Below are positions 53,242 to 62,971 of a stretch of DNA of 64,000 nucleotides, piece by piece. The notes beneath the pieces are model-generated. The model did no database searches and was not told where the DNA came from. It saw only the letters and a program-made list of their open reading frames with translations. This DNA comes from Rhodospira trueperi (lineage in GTDB: Bacteria; Pseudomonadota; Alphaproteobacteria; Rhodospirillales; Rhodospirillaceae), in assembly GCF_900101965.1 (NCBI RefSeq), contig NZ_FNAP01000013.1, forward strand, positions 62,001-126,000. Reading direction: 5' to 3'. Position numbers and translations under genes: made by a program. Each line of letters starts with the position of its first letter. Position 1 is the first letter of the stretch.

Positions 53242-53772
53242 ATGGCCGAGAGCGTTCACAAGAAACTGTCCCGCGTTCGCAAACCTCGCGTTCATATCAA
53301 ATATGACGTCGAGACCGAGGGCGCCGTCGTCGAGCGGGAACTGCCGTTCGTGATGGGCGTGTTGGGGTCCTTCTCGGGCGACCCGACCTCGCCGCTGCCG
53401 CCGCTGCGGGATCGGAAGTTCGTCACCATCGACCGTGACAACTTCGATCAGGTCATGCAGCGCATGACCCCGGGGCTGAACATGAAGGTCAACAACACCC
53501 TGAAGGGGGACGGCAGCGAAATGTCTGTCAACCTCCAGTTCAAGGGCATGGATGACTTCGAGCCGGGCCGTGTGGCCGAACAGGTTCCCGCCCTCAAGTC
53601 CCTGATGGAAACCCGCAACAAGCTGCGGGACCTGATGTCCAAGGCGGATCGGTCAGAGGAACTGGAAGCCCTGCTGGAAAAGGTCCTGCAGAACGACGAT
53701 GACATCAATGCGTTGAAAGACGCGCTGGGTGTCACCGATGAGCAGCCTGCGAACGAAGGGGACAAGGCATGA
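53242..53772 (+). CDS. tssB: T6SS sheath small subunit TssB (VipA)
   Basis: 176-aa sheath protein. Starts [23 protein letters not shown], with the conserved [15 protein letters not shown] and [20 protein letters not shown]. The C-terminal helix ([11 protein letters not shown]) is the ClpV-contact and TssC-pairing region in relatives. Stop overlaps the tssC start as ATGA (53769-53772). The 165-bp gap from tssA could carry a separate promoter. Confidence 0.97.
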   Translation: MAESVHKKLSRVRKPRVHIKYDVETEGAVVERELPFVMGVLGSFSGDPTSPLPPLRDRKFVTIDRDNFDQVMQRMTPGLNMKVNNTLKGDGSEMSVNLQFKGMDDFEPGRVAEQVPALKSLMETRNKLRDLMSKADRSEELEALLEKVLQNDDDINALKDALGVTDEQPANEGDKA

Positions 53773-55265
53773 GCGACGCCCAGAACGCCCAGGAGTCGGC
53801 CGCCGTTGAAACTGCGGTCGCGGAAGGCCCCAGCCTGCTGGAACAGGCGATTGCCGCCACCAAGCAGACCGAGCCGGATCACGCTCAGGACCTGATCAAG
53901 ACCCTGACCGAACAGGCGCTGAAGGGAACGATCACCTTTTCGCGCAACCTGACGCAGACGTTCAACAAGGCCATCGAGTTGATCGACCAGCAGCTTTCGG
54001 AGCAGCTGGCCGTGATCATGCACCATGAAAAGTTCCGGCAGCTTGAGGGCTCCTGGCGTGGTCTCCACTACTTGGTGATGAACACCGAGACCTCCGCTGG
54101 CCTGAAGCTGCGGGTTCTCAACGCCAGCAAGCGCGAACTGCACAAGGATCTGACCCGGGCGGTCGAGTTCGACCAGTCGGGCCTGTTCAAGAAGATCTAC
54201 GAAAACGAATTCGGCACCCCGGGCGGTGAACCTTACGGCGCCATGATCGGCGACTACGAGTTCACCAATCATCCCGAGGACATGGAACTGCTGTCCGGCA
54301 TCTCCAACGTGGCGGCGGCGGCGTTCGCGCCGTTCATCTCGGCGGCGGGGCCGCAGCTGTTCGGCCTGAACGACTACACCGAACTGTCGAAGCCGCGCGA
54401 TCTGGAGAAGATCTTCGATACCGTCGAATACGGCAAGTGGCGTAGTTTCCGCGAAAGCGAGGACAGCCGCTTCGTCACCCTGACCATGCCGCGCGTATTG
54501 GCCCGACTGCCTTACGGCGAGGCTACCAAGACCATTGAGGAGTTCTCCTACGAGGAGGCGCCGACCAACCCCGACGGCACGGCCGCGCGGATGGATCACG
54601 AACACTATTGCTGGATGAACTCGGCCTATGCGATGGGCGCGCGGATGACCGACGCGTTCGCCAAATACGGGTTCTGCACCGCCATTCGCGGCGCCGAGGG
54701 CGGCGGCAAGATCGAGAACCTGCCCACCCACAACTTCATCAGCGACGACGGCGACACCGATACCCAGTGCCCGACCGAGATCGGCATCACGGATCGGCGC
54801 GAGTCGGAACTGTCCAAGCTGGGCTTCCTGCCGGCCTGTCACTACAAGAACACCGACTACGCCGTCTTCTTCGGCGCCCAGACGACCCAGAAGCCGAAGA
54901 AGTACGACCGGCCCGAGGCCACGGCCAACGCCTCCATCTCGGCGCGTCTGCCGTACATCATGGCGACATCGCGTTTCGCCCATTACCTGAAGGTCATGGC
55001 GCGCGACAAGATCGGCTCGTTCATGGAGGCGCCCGACGTCGAGGCGTGGTTGAACCGCTGGATCCTGAACTACGTCAACTCCAAGGAGGGCGCGGACCAG
55101 GACATGCGGGCATCCTATCCGCTTCGCGAGGCCGAGGTTCAGGTGCGGGAAATCCCCGGGCAACCGGGCTCGTACAATGCCGTGGCCTATCTGCGTCCCT
55201 GGTTGCAGATGGAGGAACTGACCACCTCCATGCGGCTTGTGGCGCGCATTCCGAAGCAGTCGTAA
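53769..55265 (+). CDS. tssC: T6SS sheath large subunit TssC (ImpC)
   Basis: 498-aa EvpB-family sheath protein. Contains [42 protein letters not shown] and, near the C-terminus, [37 protein letters not shown]. Translationally coupled to tssB, with which it forms the contractile sheath. Followed 33 bp later by a paralog. Confidence 0.97.
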   Translation: MSDAQNAQESAAVETAVAEGPSLLEQAIAATKQTEPDHAQDLIKTLTEQALKGTITFSRNLTQTFNKAIELIDQQLSEQLAVIMHHEKFRQLEGSWRGLHYLVMNTETSAGLKLRVLNASKRELHKDLTRAVEFDQSGLFKKIYENEFGTPGGEPYGAMIGDYEFTNHPEDMELLSGISNVAAAAFAPFISAAGPQLFGLNDYTELSKPRDLEKIFDTVEYGKWRSFRESEDSRFVTLTMPRVLARLPYGEATKTIEEFSYEEAPTNPDGTAARMDHEHYCWMNSAYAMGARMTDAFAKYGFCTAIRGAEGGGKIENLPTHNFISDDGDTDTQCPTEIGITDRRESELSKLGFLPACHYKNTDYAVFFGAQTTQKPKKYDRPEATANASISARLPYIMATSRFAHYLKVMARDKIGSFMEAPDVEAWLNRWILNYVNSKEGADQDMRASYPLREAEVQVREIPGQPGSYNAVAYLRPWLQMEELTTSMRLVARIPKQS

Positions 55266-55298
55266 GCGGCCGCCGGACACGGGCACGGAGGGGCTGGC

Positions 55299-56876
55299 GT
55301 GCGACACTCCGACGGTGCGATCGATCTGGATGCGACCGTCATCGCGCGACCAGCCCGGCCGCGCCCTCCTCCCCGTGTGCGGGCCGGCCTGTCCGGCTCC
55401 ACGCGGGAGGCCATGGGGGAGGCCACGGGGGAGGCCACGGGGGACGGGGCGCTGGATCGGTTTCTCGCCCTCGACCGCTGGGACCTGGCCCTGCTGGCGT
55501 GGTTGGGCACGGACAGGGCCACATCGCTGGACCGCGACCGGCTCTTGGCTGCCCTTGATCGGGACATCGCCCTGCTTGACCACCTGCTGTCCGCGCAGGT
55601 GGACGCCATTCTTCACCATTCCCGGTTCCAGCAGATGGAAGCCTCCTGGCGGGGGCTGGCCTACCTCGTCGAGTCGGTGGGTGGCGATGACCTGGTGCGC
55701 GTCCGGGTTCTTGACCTGAGCTGGGCCGAACTGTGCCGCGACATGGAACGGGCGCTGGAGTTCGATCAGAGCCAAATGTTCCAGAAAATCTATGAGGAGG
55801 AGTTCGGCACGCCGGGTGGCCAGCCCTTCAGCCTTCTGCTGGGCGACTACGCCGTGCAGCACAAACTCAACCGGACCCATTCCACGGATGACGTTTCGGC
55901 GCTCCGCGCCATGTCCGGTGTCTGCGCCGCTGCCTTCGCGCCGATGGTGGTCGGTTGCACGCCGGCCCTGCTCGGGCTTGACAGCTTCGGGGAACTGACG
56001 GCGCCGATCCGGCTGGCCGGTCTGTTCAAGAGCCCGGAATACGACCGCTGGCGCTCGTTGCGATCCGCCGAGGACAGCCGCTTCCTGGGCATCGCGTTGC
56101 CGACGGTGCTGATCCGCGACCGCCACGACGACGACGGCAGCGGGCACCAACCGTTCCGATACGCCGAGGATGTTTCCAATCCCGATGCGTCCGATTGGCT
56201 ATGGACCTCTTCCGTCTATGCCTTCGGCCGGGTCGCCATCCATTCCTTCCTTGAATGCCGGTGGTTCGCCAACATCCGGGGTGCGCGGCGTGACGAGGCC
56301 GGCGGCGGTCTGATCGAGGACCTGCCGGCGCCGGACTTCGGCACGGATCGTCCCGGTCTGGCCACGCGCGGCCCGGTCGCGGTGGCCATGCCGGAGGTGC
56401 GCGAAAGCGAGTTGTGCGAGGTCGGGCTGATGCCGCTCGCGGCCCAACAGCACACGCCGTTCGCGGTCTTCCGCGCCGTCGGCTCGATCCAGGAGCCGCA
56501 ACGCTATGATCGCCCGGAGGCCACGGCCAACGCACGTCTGTCGGCGATGCTGCATTACATTCTGTGCGTCTCGCGCTTTGCCCATCTCGTCAAGGTCATG
56601 GCGCGCGACAAGACGGGCTCCTTTGCCAGCCCCGGCGAATGCGAACTGTTCCTGCACGAAAAGCTGATGCAGTACGTCCAGAGCCGGGCCAACGCCAGCT
56701 ATGAGGAAAAGGCCCGCCGCCCCCTGCGCGAGGCTTCGGTCTCGGTGAAGGAAATTCCCGGCAAACCCGGAACCTACAACTGCGTCTGCCACGTCGTTCC
56801 GCATTTCCAGATCGATCAGGTGTTCAGCACCCTGAGACTGGAACTCGACACCACCGCCCTGCGCGCCGGAACCTGA
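55299..56876 (+). CDS. Second TssC-family protein (ImpD)
   Basis: 525-aa paralog of TssC from GTG 55299 (GGAGG upstream). It keeps MEASWRGLAYLVESVGGDDL, EFDQSQMFQKIYEEEFGTPGG and [35 protein letters not shown]. It differs in an N-terminal extension of about 65 residues with EATG repeats (12-bp tandem units at 55407-55442). Pairs of tssC-like genes are known in imp-type clusters of alphaproteobacteria; whether both enter the sheath is not settled by sequence. Confidence 0.9.
   Translation: MRHSDGAIDLDATVIARPARPRPPPRVRAGLSGSTREAMGEATGEATGDGALDRFLALDRWDLALLAWLGTDRATSLDRDRLLAALDRDIALLDHLLSAQVDAILHHSRFQQMEASWRGLAYLVESVGGDDLVRVRVLDLSWAELCRDMERALEFDQSQMFQKIYEEEFGTPGGQPFSLLLGDYAVQHKLNRTHSTDDVSALRAMSGVCAAAFAPMVVGCTPALLGLDSFGELTAPIRLAGLFKSPEYDRWRSLRSAEDSRFLGIALPTVLIRDRHDDDGSGHQPFRYAEDVSNPDASDWLWTSSVYAFGRVAIHSFLECRWFANIRGARRDEAGGGLIEDLPAPDFGTDRPGLATRGPVAVAMPEVRESELCEVGLMPLAAQQHTPFAVFRAVGSIQEPQRYDRPEATANARLSAMLHYILCVSRFAHLVKVMARDKTGSFASPGECELFLHEKLMQYVQSRANASYEEKARRPLREASVSVKEIPGKPGTYNCVCHVVPHFQIDQVFSTLRLELDTTALRAGT
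55407..55442 (+). repeat. 12-bp tandem repeat (3 units) in the second tssC gene
   Basis: Three GAGGCC(A)YGGGG units encoding Glu-Ala-(Met/Thr)-Gly. In-frame length variation would change the N-terminal extension only. Confidence 0.85.
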
Positions 56877-56934
56877 TGGGGTCGGGGCGCATCGGCCACG
56901 TCACGCCGCCATTGCCGCCATTGGAGGGAACACC

Positions 56935-57768
56935 ATGACCGACAGTTCCGCGACCGCCCTGTTCGAGGCCGGCGATCTTGACGGGGCCATCGCCGCCCTG
57001 ACCGCCGAGGTCAAGGGCAACCCGAAGGACGTGCAGGCGCGCGGTCGGCTGGCCGAAATGCTGTGCTTCACCGGAGAGATCGAACGCGCCGACAAGATGA
57101 TGGAGGTGATGGCTCTTCAGGACGAGGACCACGCCGTCGGCATCGGGGTGTTCCGGCGCGTGCTGCGGGGCGCGATCCAGCGCGATCAGGTGTTCCGCGA
57201 GGGCCGCGCGCCCGAGTTCGTCGGTCCGCCCGACGATTGCCTTCAGGCGCACTTGAAGGCGCTGGCCGCTGTGCGCGCCGGGGACATGGACGGCGTGCGT
57301 CTGCTGCTGGCCGACGCCGAGGCGGCGCGCCGTGCCGTTGCCGGAAAGCACAATGACACGCCGTTCGACGATCTGCGCGACCTGGACGATCTGACCGGCG
57401 GGGTGCTGGAGGTGATCTCGGCGTCCGGGTCGTACTACTGGATTGCCTTCGACACCGTCGTCTCGCTGGAGTTCCATGCGCCCGAGCGTCCGCGCGACCT
57501 GATCTGGCGCCGGGCCTCGATCGAGGTTTCCGACGGACCGGAGGGCGAGGTCTTCATTCCCGCGCTGTACGTTCCGCCGCCGGGCGCCGCGCCGCGCGCT
57601 GATCACCTGCTGGGCCGCGTGACGGAGTGGATCGGCGATGACGACAGCGGGCCGGTGTTCGGCCTGGGGCAGCGTTGCTGGCTGCTGGGGGATCAGGACA
57701 TGCCGGTGATGGACCTCGCCACCCTGACCGTGGACCAGCCGCGATCCGTCGCCCAGGCTGAGGGCTGA
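56935..57768 (+). CDS. tagJ: T6SS accessory protein TagJ (ImpE)
   Basis: 277-aa ImpE/TagJ protein. N-terminal TPR-like helices (ATALFEAGDLDGAIAALTAE then VQARGRLAEMLCFTGEIERA), followed by the ImpE core (SGSYYWIAFDTVVSLEFHAPE, PRDLIWRRASIEVSDGPEGEVFIPALY). In class I ClpV systems TagJ binds TssB and ClpV. GGAGGGAAC precedes ATG 56935. Followed 4 bp later by tssE. Confidence 0.93.
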   Translation: MTDSSATALFEAGDLDGAIAALTAEVKGNPKDVQARGRLAEMLCFTGEIERADKMMEVMALQDEDHAVGIGVFRRVLRGAIQRDQVFREGRAPEFVGPPDDCLQAHLKALAAVRAGDMDGVRLLLADAEAARRAVAGKHNDTPFDDLRDLDDLTGGVLEVISASGSYYWIAFDTVVSLEFHAPERPRDLIWRRASIEVSDGPEGEVFIPALYVPPPGAAPRADHLLGRVTEWIGDDDSGPVFGLGQRCWLLGDQDMPVMDLATLTVDQPRSVAQAEG

Positions 57769-57772
57769 TCCA

Positions 57773-58270
57773 ATGGCTTATGGGGCGCTCAAGCAGCCGC
57801 CTTTGCCTTCGGTTCTGGACCGGCTGCACGACGACGATGATGACATGTTGGACGGCCGGTCCACCTCCGTTTCGCGTCACCTGGAGGCCCTGCGCCGATC
57901 CGTGCGGCGCGACCTTGAGATGCTGCTGAACACCCGTCATCGCTGCCTGTCTCCGCCACCGGATCTGGACGAACTGCGCCAATCGGTGGTCAACTACGGC
58001 ATTCCCGACTTTACCGGCGAGGACATGGCGGCGGAGGAGCACCGGGAGGCGCTGCGCAAAGCGGTCGAGGAGACCGTCCGTCGGTACGAGCCGCGCTTCA
58101 TTCAGGTGTCGGTGTCGCTGGCCGACGAGGGCGAACCGCTGGACCGCAGTCTGTGCTTCCGCATCGAGGCCCTGATGCGGGCCTATCCGTCGCCCGAGCC
58201 TGTGATCTTCGACAGTGTCCTGGATCCGGTCACGCGTGGTCTGGAGGTGCGCAACGCCGATCATGGTTGA
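57773..58270 (+). CDS. tssE: T6SS baseplate protein TssE (gp25-like)
   Basis: 165-aa gp25-family wedge protein. The core reads SVRRDLEMLLNTRHRCLSPP, SVVNYGIPDFTGEDM, YEPRFIQVSV and CFRIEALMRAYPSPEPVIFDSVLD, the standard motif order. Stop overlaps the tssF start by 8 bp. Confidence 0.94.
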   Translation: MAYGALKQPPLPSVLDRLHDDDDDMLDGRSTSVSRHLEALRRSVRRDLEMLLNTRHRCLSPPPDLDELRQSVVNYGIPDFTGEDMAAEEHREALRKAVEETVRRYEPRFIQVSVSLADEGEPLDRSLCFRIEALMRAYPSPEPVIFDSVLDPVTRGLEVRNADHG

Positions 58271-60089
58271 TGACCTGCTTCCCCACTATCAGGCCGAACT
58301 GACGGCCATCCGTCGCTTGGCCGGGGCCTTCGCCGCCCGCCACCCCAAGGCAGCGGGGCGCTTGCGGCTGTCCGAGACGGTCGCCGAGGACCCGCACGTC
58401 GCGCGCCTGATCGAAGGTTTCGCCTTCCTGACCGGGCGCATCCGGCTGAAGCTGGACGACTCGTTTCCGGAACTGACGGACGCGCTGCTAGGGGTGCTGT
58501 ACCCGCATTATCTGGCGCCGGTGCCCTCCATGGCCGTGGTGTCCATGACCTGCCAGCCGGATCTGGACGGGTCCTATACCGTGCCGCGCGGAACCGAGAT
58601 CGACACCAGTGCCGCCCACGGCGAGCCCTGTCGCTTCCGCACCGGGTTCGACACCGTGCTGTGGCCGGTGGTCCTGGAGCAGGCCTCGCTGACCGGGCGG
58701 CCGTTCCAGGCGCCCAACAACCCCCGAGCCTCCAACGCCACCGCCTGTCTGCGCCTGACCTTCCGCTGCGCGCAGCCGGAGCAGACGTTCTCGAACCTGG
58801 GCGTTGACCGCTTGCGGCTGTTCCTGTCCGGGGAGTCGCACGAAGCCTTCTCGCTTTACGAAATGCTGGTGAACGAGACCCTGTCGGTGGCCCTGGCCGA
58901 CACGCCGGAGGATCGCGCGCCGGTCATCCTGGGGCCGGAGGCCGTCCAGCCGGTCGGGTTCGAGGAGGACGAGGGCCTGCTGCCGTGGTCTGCGCGCTCG
59001 GCGCCCGGGTATCGCCTGCTGACGGAATTCTTCGCCTTCCCCGAGAAGTTCCTGTTCGTCGATCTGTGTGGTCTAGACGCCAAGATCATGCTGGAGGCCG
59101 GCAACCGCCTGGAGGTGTTCGTCTATCTGAACCGGGGGTTCGGTGATCTGGAACGCACCGTCTCGGCGGCCAGCTTCGGGCTCGGTTGCACGCCGGTGGT
59201 CAACATGCTGCCGCAGCGCGCCGAACCCATCGAGGTGACGCAGAATACCCCCGATTACCGCGTCATTCCCGACGCGCGGCGGCCGCAAGGGCTGGAGGTT
59301 TTCCGGATTGAGCGGGTGCTGGCGACCTCGCCCACGGACGAGGTGGTGGAAGTCCGGCCGTTCTACGGCATGACCCACGGGCAGTCCGATGAGGACGGGG
59401 TCCGTCCTTGGTACTGGATGGCGGATCGCCGCGCCGGGGTGACCGAGGACAGCGGCACCGAGGTCTATCTCGGCCTGGTGGATATGGATTTCGAGAGGGC
59501 CGCCCGGGACGGCTGGGTGCTCTCGATCGAAACGCTGTGCATAAACCGCGATCTGCCGAACACGCTGCCGTTCGGCGGCGGCAATCCGCGCATGGGGCTG
59601 GTCGAGGCCACGGCGGCCGTCACCGGCATCACCGCCCTGACGCCGCCGACCCGGACACTTCGACCGACGGGTGGGCCCGGTGGGCGCTGGCGGTTGGTTT
59701 CCCATCTGGCGCTGAACCATCTGTCCCTGTCCGGCGGTGACGAGGCGGTGCGGGCGCTTCGCGAAATCCTTGCCCTGTATGACATTCGCGGCACTGCCGA
59801 GACCCGCGCCCTGATCGACAGCGTGGTCGGACTGACCGCCCGCGCCGGCGTGGCGCGCACGACGGCGCGGGTGGGCGCCGCCGTGGCCCGGGGTCTCGAC
59901 GTGACCCTGGATCTGGACGAGAGCGCGACGCCCGGCGCGGGGACCTTCCTGTTCGCCAGTGTGCTGAACCGGTTCCTGGCCCTGTACTGCTCCGTCAACT
60001 CCTTCACGCGCTTGTCGGTGTCGGTGCGCGGCCGGCCGGGCCTGTTGTGCCGATTCCCGGCGCGGGCCGGCACGCGGGTGATGCTATGA
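58263..60089 (+). CDS. tssF: T6SS baseplate protein TssF (ImpG)
   Basis: 608-aa gp6-like wedge protein from ATG 58263 (MVDDLLPHYQAELTAIRRLAGAFA). Internal signatures: DPHVARLIEGFAFLTGRIRLKLDD, LYPHYLAPVPSMAVV, VPRGTEIDTSA and a long C-terminal region ending VRGRPGLLCRFPARAGTRVML. An upstream in-frame start at 58215 lies within tssE and is less likely. Stop overlaps tssG as ATGA. Confidence 0.95.
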   Translation: MVDDLLPHYQAELTAIRRLAGAFAARHPKAAGRLRLSETVAEDPHVARLIEGFAFLTGRIRLKLDDSFPELTDALLGVLYPHYLAPVPSMAVVSMTCQPDLDGSYTVPRGTEIDTSAAHGEPCRFRTGFDTVLWPVVLEQASLTGRPFQAPNNPRASNATACLRLTFRCAQPEQTFSNLGVDRLRLFLSGESHEAFSLYEMLVNETLSVALADTPEDRAPVILGPEAVQPVGFEEDEGLLPWSARSAPGYRLLTEFFAFPEKFLFVDLCGLDAKIMLEAGNRLEVFVYLNRGFGDLERTVSAASFGLGCTPVVNMLPQRAEPIEVTQNTPDYRVIPDARRPQGLEVFRIERVLATSPTDEVVEVRPFYGMTHGQSDEDGVRPWYWMADRRAGVTEDSGTEVYLGLVDMDFERAARDGWVLSIETLCINRDLPNTLPFGGGNPRMGLVEATAAVTGITALTPPTRTLRPTGGPGGRWRLVSHLALNHLSLSGGDEAVRALREILALYDIRGTAETRALIDSVVGLTARAGVARTTARVGAAVARGLDVTLDLDESATPGAGTFLFASVLNRFLALYCSVNSFTRLSVSVRGRPGLLCRFPARAGTRVML

Positions 60090-61135
60090 CCGCCGCAAAG
60101 ACGGGCGGGGTGATCGACCGCCTGCGGGCGGAGCCGCACCGCTTCACCTTCCAGCAGGCGGTGCGGCTGTGGCAGCGCGAGGGGTTGCGCACCAAGACCG
60201 GTCGCCCGGTCGGATACGATCATCCGCCGGCACAAACGGCGGTGCGTCTGACCGCGCATCAGGCCCTGGGGTTCCAGCCCGGGCAGGTGGCGCCGCGTCG
60301 CCATCGCGATGAGGACGAGGACGGGCCGCCGCACGTCTCCGCCACGTTCCTGGGAATGACCGGGCCGAATGGCGCGTTGCCGCAGCACTACACGGAAACC
60401 GTGATGCAGCGGACCCGGGAGCGGGATCCGGCGATGCGCGATTTCCTGGATACCTTCAATCACCGGCTGTTGTCGCTGTTCTGGCGCGCCGCCGCGAAAT
60501 ACCGCCTTGATCAGTCCTATGAATTGGTCGAGGAGGGGGATACCGATCCCGTCACCCAAACACTGTTGGCGTTGGTGGGGTTGGGCCTGCCGGGGCTGCG
60601 CGGCCGGCTGCCGGTGCCCGACGAGTGCATCATTCACTACGGCGGGCATTTCAGCCATCGGCCGCCGTCGGCCGTGGCCCTGGAAGGAATGCTCAGCGCG
60701 ATGTTCGGCCGGCCGGTCCAGCTTCTTCAGTTCCATGGCCGCTGGCTGACTCTGCCGCCGGAGGAACAGACCCGGCTGGGCGCTCCGGAGGGATGCTGCC
60801 TGGGGCTCGATACGGTGGCCGGGAATCGGGTGTGGGATGTCCAGGGAAGCCTGCGTCTGCGCATCGGTCCTCTAACGTGGGTGCAGTTCCGCCAGTTCCA
60901 GCCGGATGGCGACGAACTGCGGCGGTTGGCGGCGGTAACGCGCCTGTACGTCGGGCCGGAGTTCGCGTTCGATGTTCAGGTGGTGCTGGCGCGGCGGGAG
61001 GTTCCCCGCCTGCGCATGCCCTCCGCCGGGGCCGACACCGACGAGGGACCGCGCCTGGGCTGGAACACATGGCTGGTCCACGAGACACCCCGGCAGGACG
61101 CCGAGGAGGCCGTGTTCATGATTCGCGATTTGTGA
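60086..61135 (+). CDS. tssG: T6SS baseplate protein TssG (ImpH)
   Basis: 349-aa wedge protein from ATG 60086 (TAAKTGGVIDRLRAEPHRFTFQQAVRLW). Motifs include FLGMTGPNGALPQHYTETVM, DFLDTFNHRLLSLFWRAAAKYR and GPEFAFDVQVVLARREVP. Last gene of the rightward T6SS arm. A GC-rich 6-bp hairpin at 61228-61243 may end it. Confidence 0.95.
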   Translation: MTAAKTGGVIDRLRAEPHRFTFQQAVRLWQREGLRTKTGRPVGYDHPPAQTAVRLTAHQALGFQPGQVAPRRHRDEDEDGPPHVSATFLGMTGPNGALPQHYTETVMQRTRERDPAMRDFLDTFNHRLLSLFWRAAAKYRLDQSYELVEEGDTDPVTQTLLALVGLGLPGLRGRLPVPDECIIHYGGHFSHRPPSAVALEGMLSAMFGRPVQLLQFHGRWLTLPPEEQTRLGAPEGCCLGLDTVAGNRVWDVQGSLRLRIGPLTWVQFRQFQPDGDELRRLAAVTRLYVGPEFAFDVQVVLARREVPRLRMPSAGADTDEGPRLGWNTWLVHETPRQDAEEAVFMIRDL

Positions 61136-61489
61136 TGTCGGCGGAAAAACGGGGAGGCCCTTTCTTCGGCCGGGATCAATTCTGTCGTCGGTCGGTATGA
61201 GCCTCGCGGCATGACGGATTGTTCATGGGCGGGAAAGCCCGCCGTAACGGGGGCGGCTCTATGGTCTGCGGTGTTGAGAGCGTCCCAAAGCGTTCTTCCA
61301 ATCCCCCGGCCGGCGGCGCGATCCCCCTCGCGTCGCCGGTTTCGGTTTGTGATCCTGCCGTCGTCGAAACGCTCTGGAAACCAACGTTGTGTTCGGGCAT
61401 GCTTGCCGCCATGCACAACGACAACGATGGCAGGCGTCACCGCCCCACGCGACGAATCGACGGCCTGCATCCATGAGATGGGGACCGCC
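61136..61489. other. Spacer between tssG and the heme-sensor kinase
   Basis: 354 bp without a supportable gene. A perfect hairpin GGCGGG-AAAG-CCCGCC lies at 61228-61243, probably the end of the T6SS transcript. In-frame starts upstream of the kinase (61211, 61478) are weak. Nothing else seen. Confidence 0.6.
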
Positions 61490-62971
61490 ATGACGCGGCG
61501 GCTGCGGCGACGGTTTCTAGGATTCACGCTGTTGGTCATGCTGGGCTGGACGGCCGTCCTAGGGGCTTCGCTGGCTTGGGAAATGAGCCTGTTCGACAAA
61601 CAGGCGTTCGAACTGGCCCGCTCCGACGCCGATGCCGCGTTCAACCGCGATTTGGTCTACCGGGCCTGGAACGCCCAGATGGGGGGCGTGTATGGCCACG
61701 TCGACCAGGTGGAGCCGAATCCTTATCTGGATGTCGAGCATCGCGACCTGGAGACGGCGGCTGGCCCCCTGACCATGGTTAATCCGTCCTATATGACGCG
61801 CATCGTGCATGGGATGGCGGCCCAGCACACCGGGATTGTCAGCCACATCACCAGCCTGGACCCGATCCGCCCGGCCAACCGGGCGCGGGACTGGGAGGCG
61901 GCGGCCCTGAAGCGATTCGATCAGGGTGAAACAGAATACGCCGCCCTGGCGCAAAGTGCTGACGGCAGCGCCGTGCTCCGTTTCATGCGTCCCTTGATGG
62001 TCGACAAGGCCTGCCTGCAATGCCACGAGAAACAGGGCTACATCGAGGGTGATCTGCGTGGCGGCATCAGCGTGACCGTGCCGATGGTCCCCATCGCGGC
62101 CATCCAGGCGCCGAGCCTGCGCTTCGCCGTGCTCGCCCATGGCGGCGTTTGGCTGCTGGGGTTGGCCGGCATCGGCCTGAGCGGCGCCGCCATGGCCCGT
62201 CTGTTCGGTCGCATCGAGGATGCCCGCGAGCAGGCCCTGGCCGAGCGCAAACGCGCCGAGGACGCCGACAAGGCCAAGTCGCGCTTCCTCGCCACCATGA
62301 GCCACGAACTGCGCACGCCCCTGAACGCCATCCTGGGCATGGCGGAGGTGATGGAGCACCGACACTTCGGGCCGGTCGGTGATCCGCGCTACGAGGACTA
62401 CGCCCGCGACATCGGGTCTGCCGGTGGGCATATGCTGGCGTTGATCAACGATGTCCTGGACCTCTCCCGCATCGAGGCGGGCCGCGCGGAATTGGCTGAT
62501 GAGCGGGTCTCGTTCACGGAGATCGTCGAAGAAACGCGGGCCGTGATGCAATCCCGGGCGATCCGTCAGGGCATTCGGTTGGACATCGAGATCCAACCGA
62601 ACATGCCGCCCATTCGCGCCGACGCGCGCGCCGTCCGTCAGATGCTGTTCAATCTGGTCGGCAACGCCCTGCGCTTCACGCCCGGGGGCGGGCGCGTCCT
62701 GGTGACCGTCAACATCGATCACCACGGCTGCCCGCTGCTGGCGGTGGCGGACACCGGGCCCGGCATCGCCGAGGAGGAGATCCAGACCGTCCTGGAACCC
62801 TTCCGCCAGGGTCGCGAGACGGCTCCCGGAGGCACGGGCTTGGGGCTGCCACTGGTCAAGGGGCTGATCGAGTTGCACGCCGGAACCATGGATCTGTTCA
62901 GTCGCGTCGGCGTCGGCACTACCGTGACGCTGCGCTTCCCTGCCGCCCGGCTGCTGACCACGACGACATGA
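61490..62971 (+). CDS. Histidine kinase with DUF3365-type heme sensor
   Basis: 493 aa from ATG 61490 (GGGGA just upstream). TM1 at about 8-30, a periplasmic sensor domain of the Tll0287/DUF3365 type carrying a c-type heme motif CLQCH (175-179) and EGDLRGGISVTVPM, TM2 about 210-235, then HisKA with FLATMSHELRTPLNAILGMA (H272) and a complete ATPase (MLFNLVGNALRFTPGGG, VADTGPGIAEEEI, GGTGLGLPLVKGL). Predicted to read redox, oxygen or NO through heme and phosphorylate an unidentified regulator. Stop overlaps rsmD as ATGA. Confidence 0.92.
   Translation: MTRRLRRRFLGFTLLVMLGWTAVLGASLAWEMSLFDKQAFELARSDADAAFNRDLVYRAWNAQMGGVYGHVDQVEPNPYLDVEHRDLETAAGPLTMVNPSYMTRIVHGMAAQHTGIVSHITSLDPIRPANRARDWEAAALKRFDQGETEYAALAQSADGSAVLRFMRPLMVDKACLQCHEKQGYIEGDLRGGISVTVPMVPIAAIQAPSLRFAVLAHGGVWLLGLAGIGLSGAAMARLFGRIEDAREQALAERKRAEDADKAKSRFLATMSHELRTPLNAILGMAEVMEHRHFGPVGDPRYEDYARDIGSAGGHMLALINDVLDLSRIEAGRAELADERVSFTEIVEETRAVMQSRAIRQGIRLDIEIQPNMPPIRADARAVRQMLFNLVGNALRFTPGGGRVLVTVNIDHHGCPLLAVADTGPGIAEEEIQTVLEPFRQGRETAPGGTGLGLPLVKGLIELHAGTMDLFSRVGVGTTVTLRFPAARLLTTTT

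Noticed and set aside
53448-56150. 900-codon open frame antisense to tssB-tssC
   Set aside because: Mirror of high-GC codon bias. The plus strand encodes recognisable TssB and TssC proteins, and the antisense product has no coherent domain.
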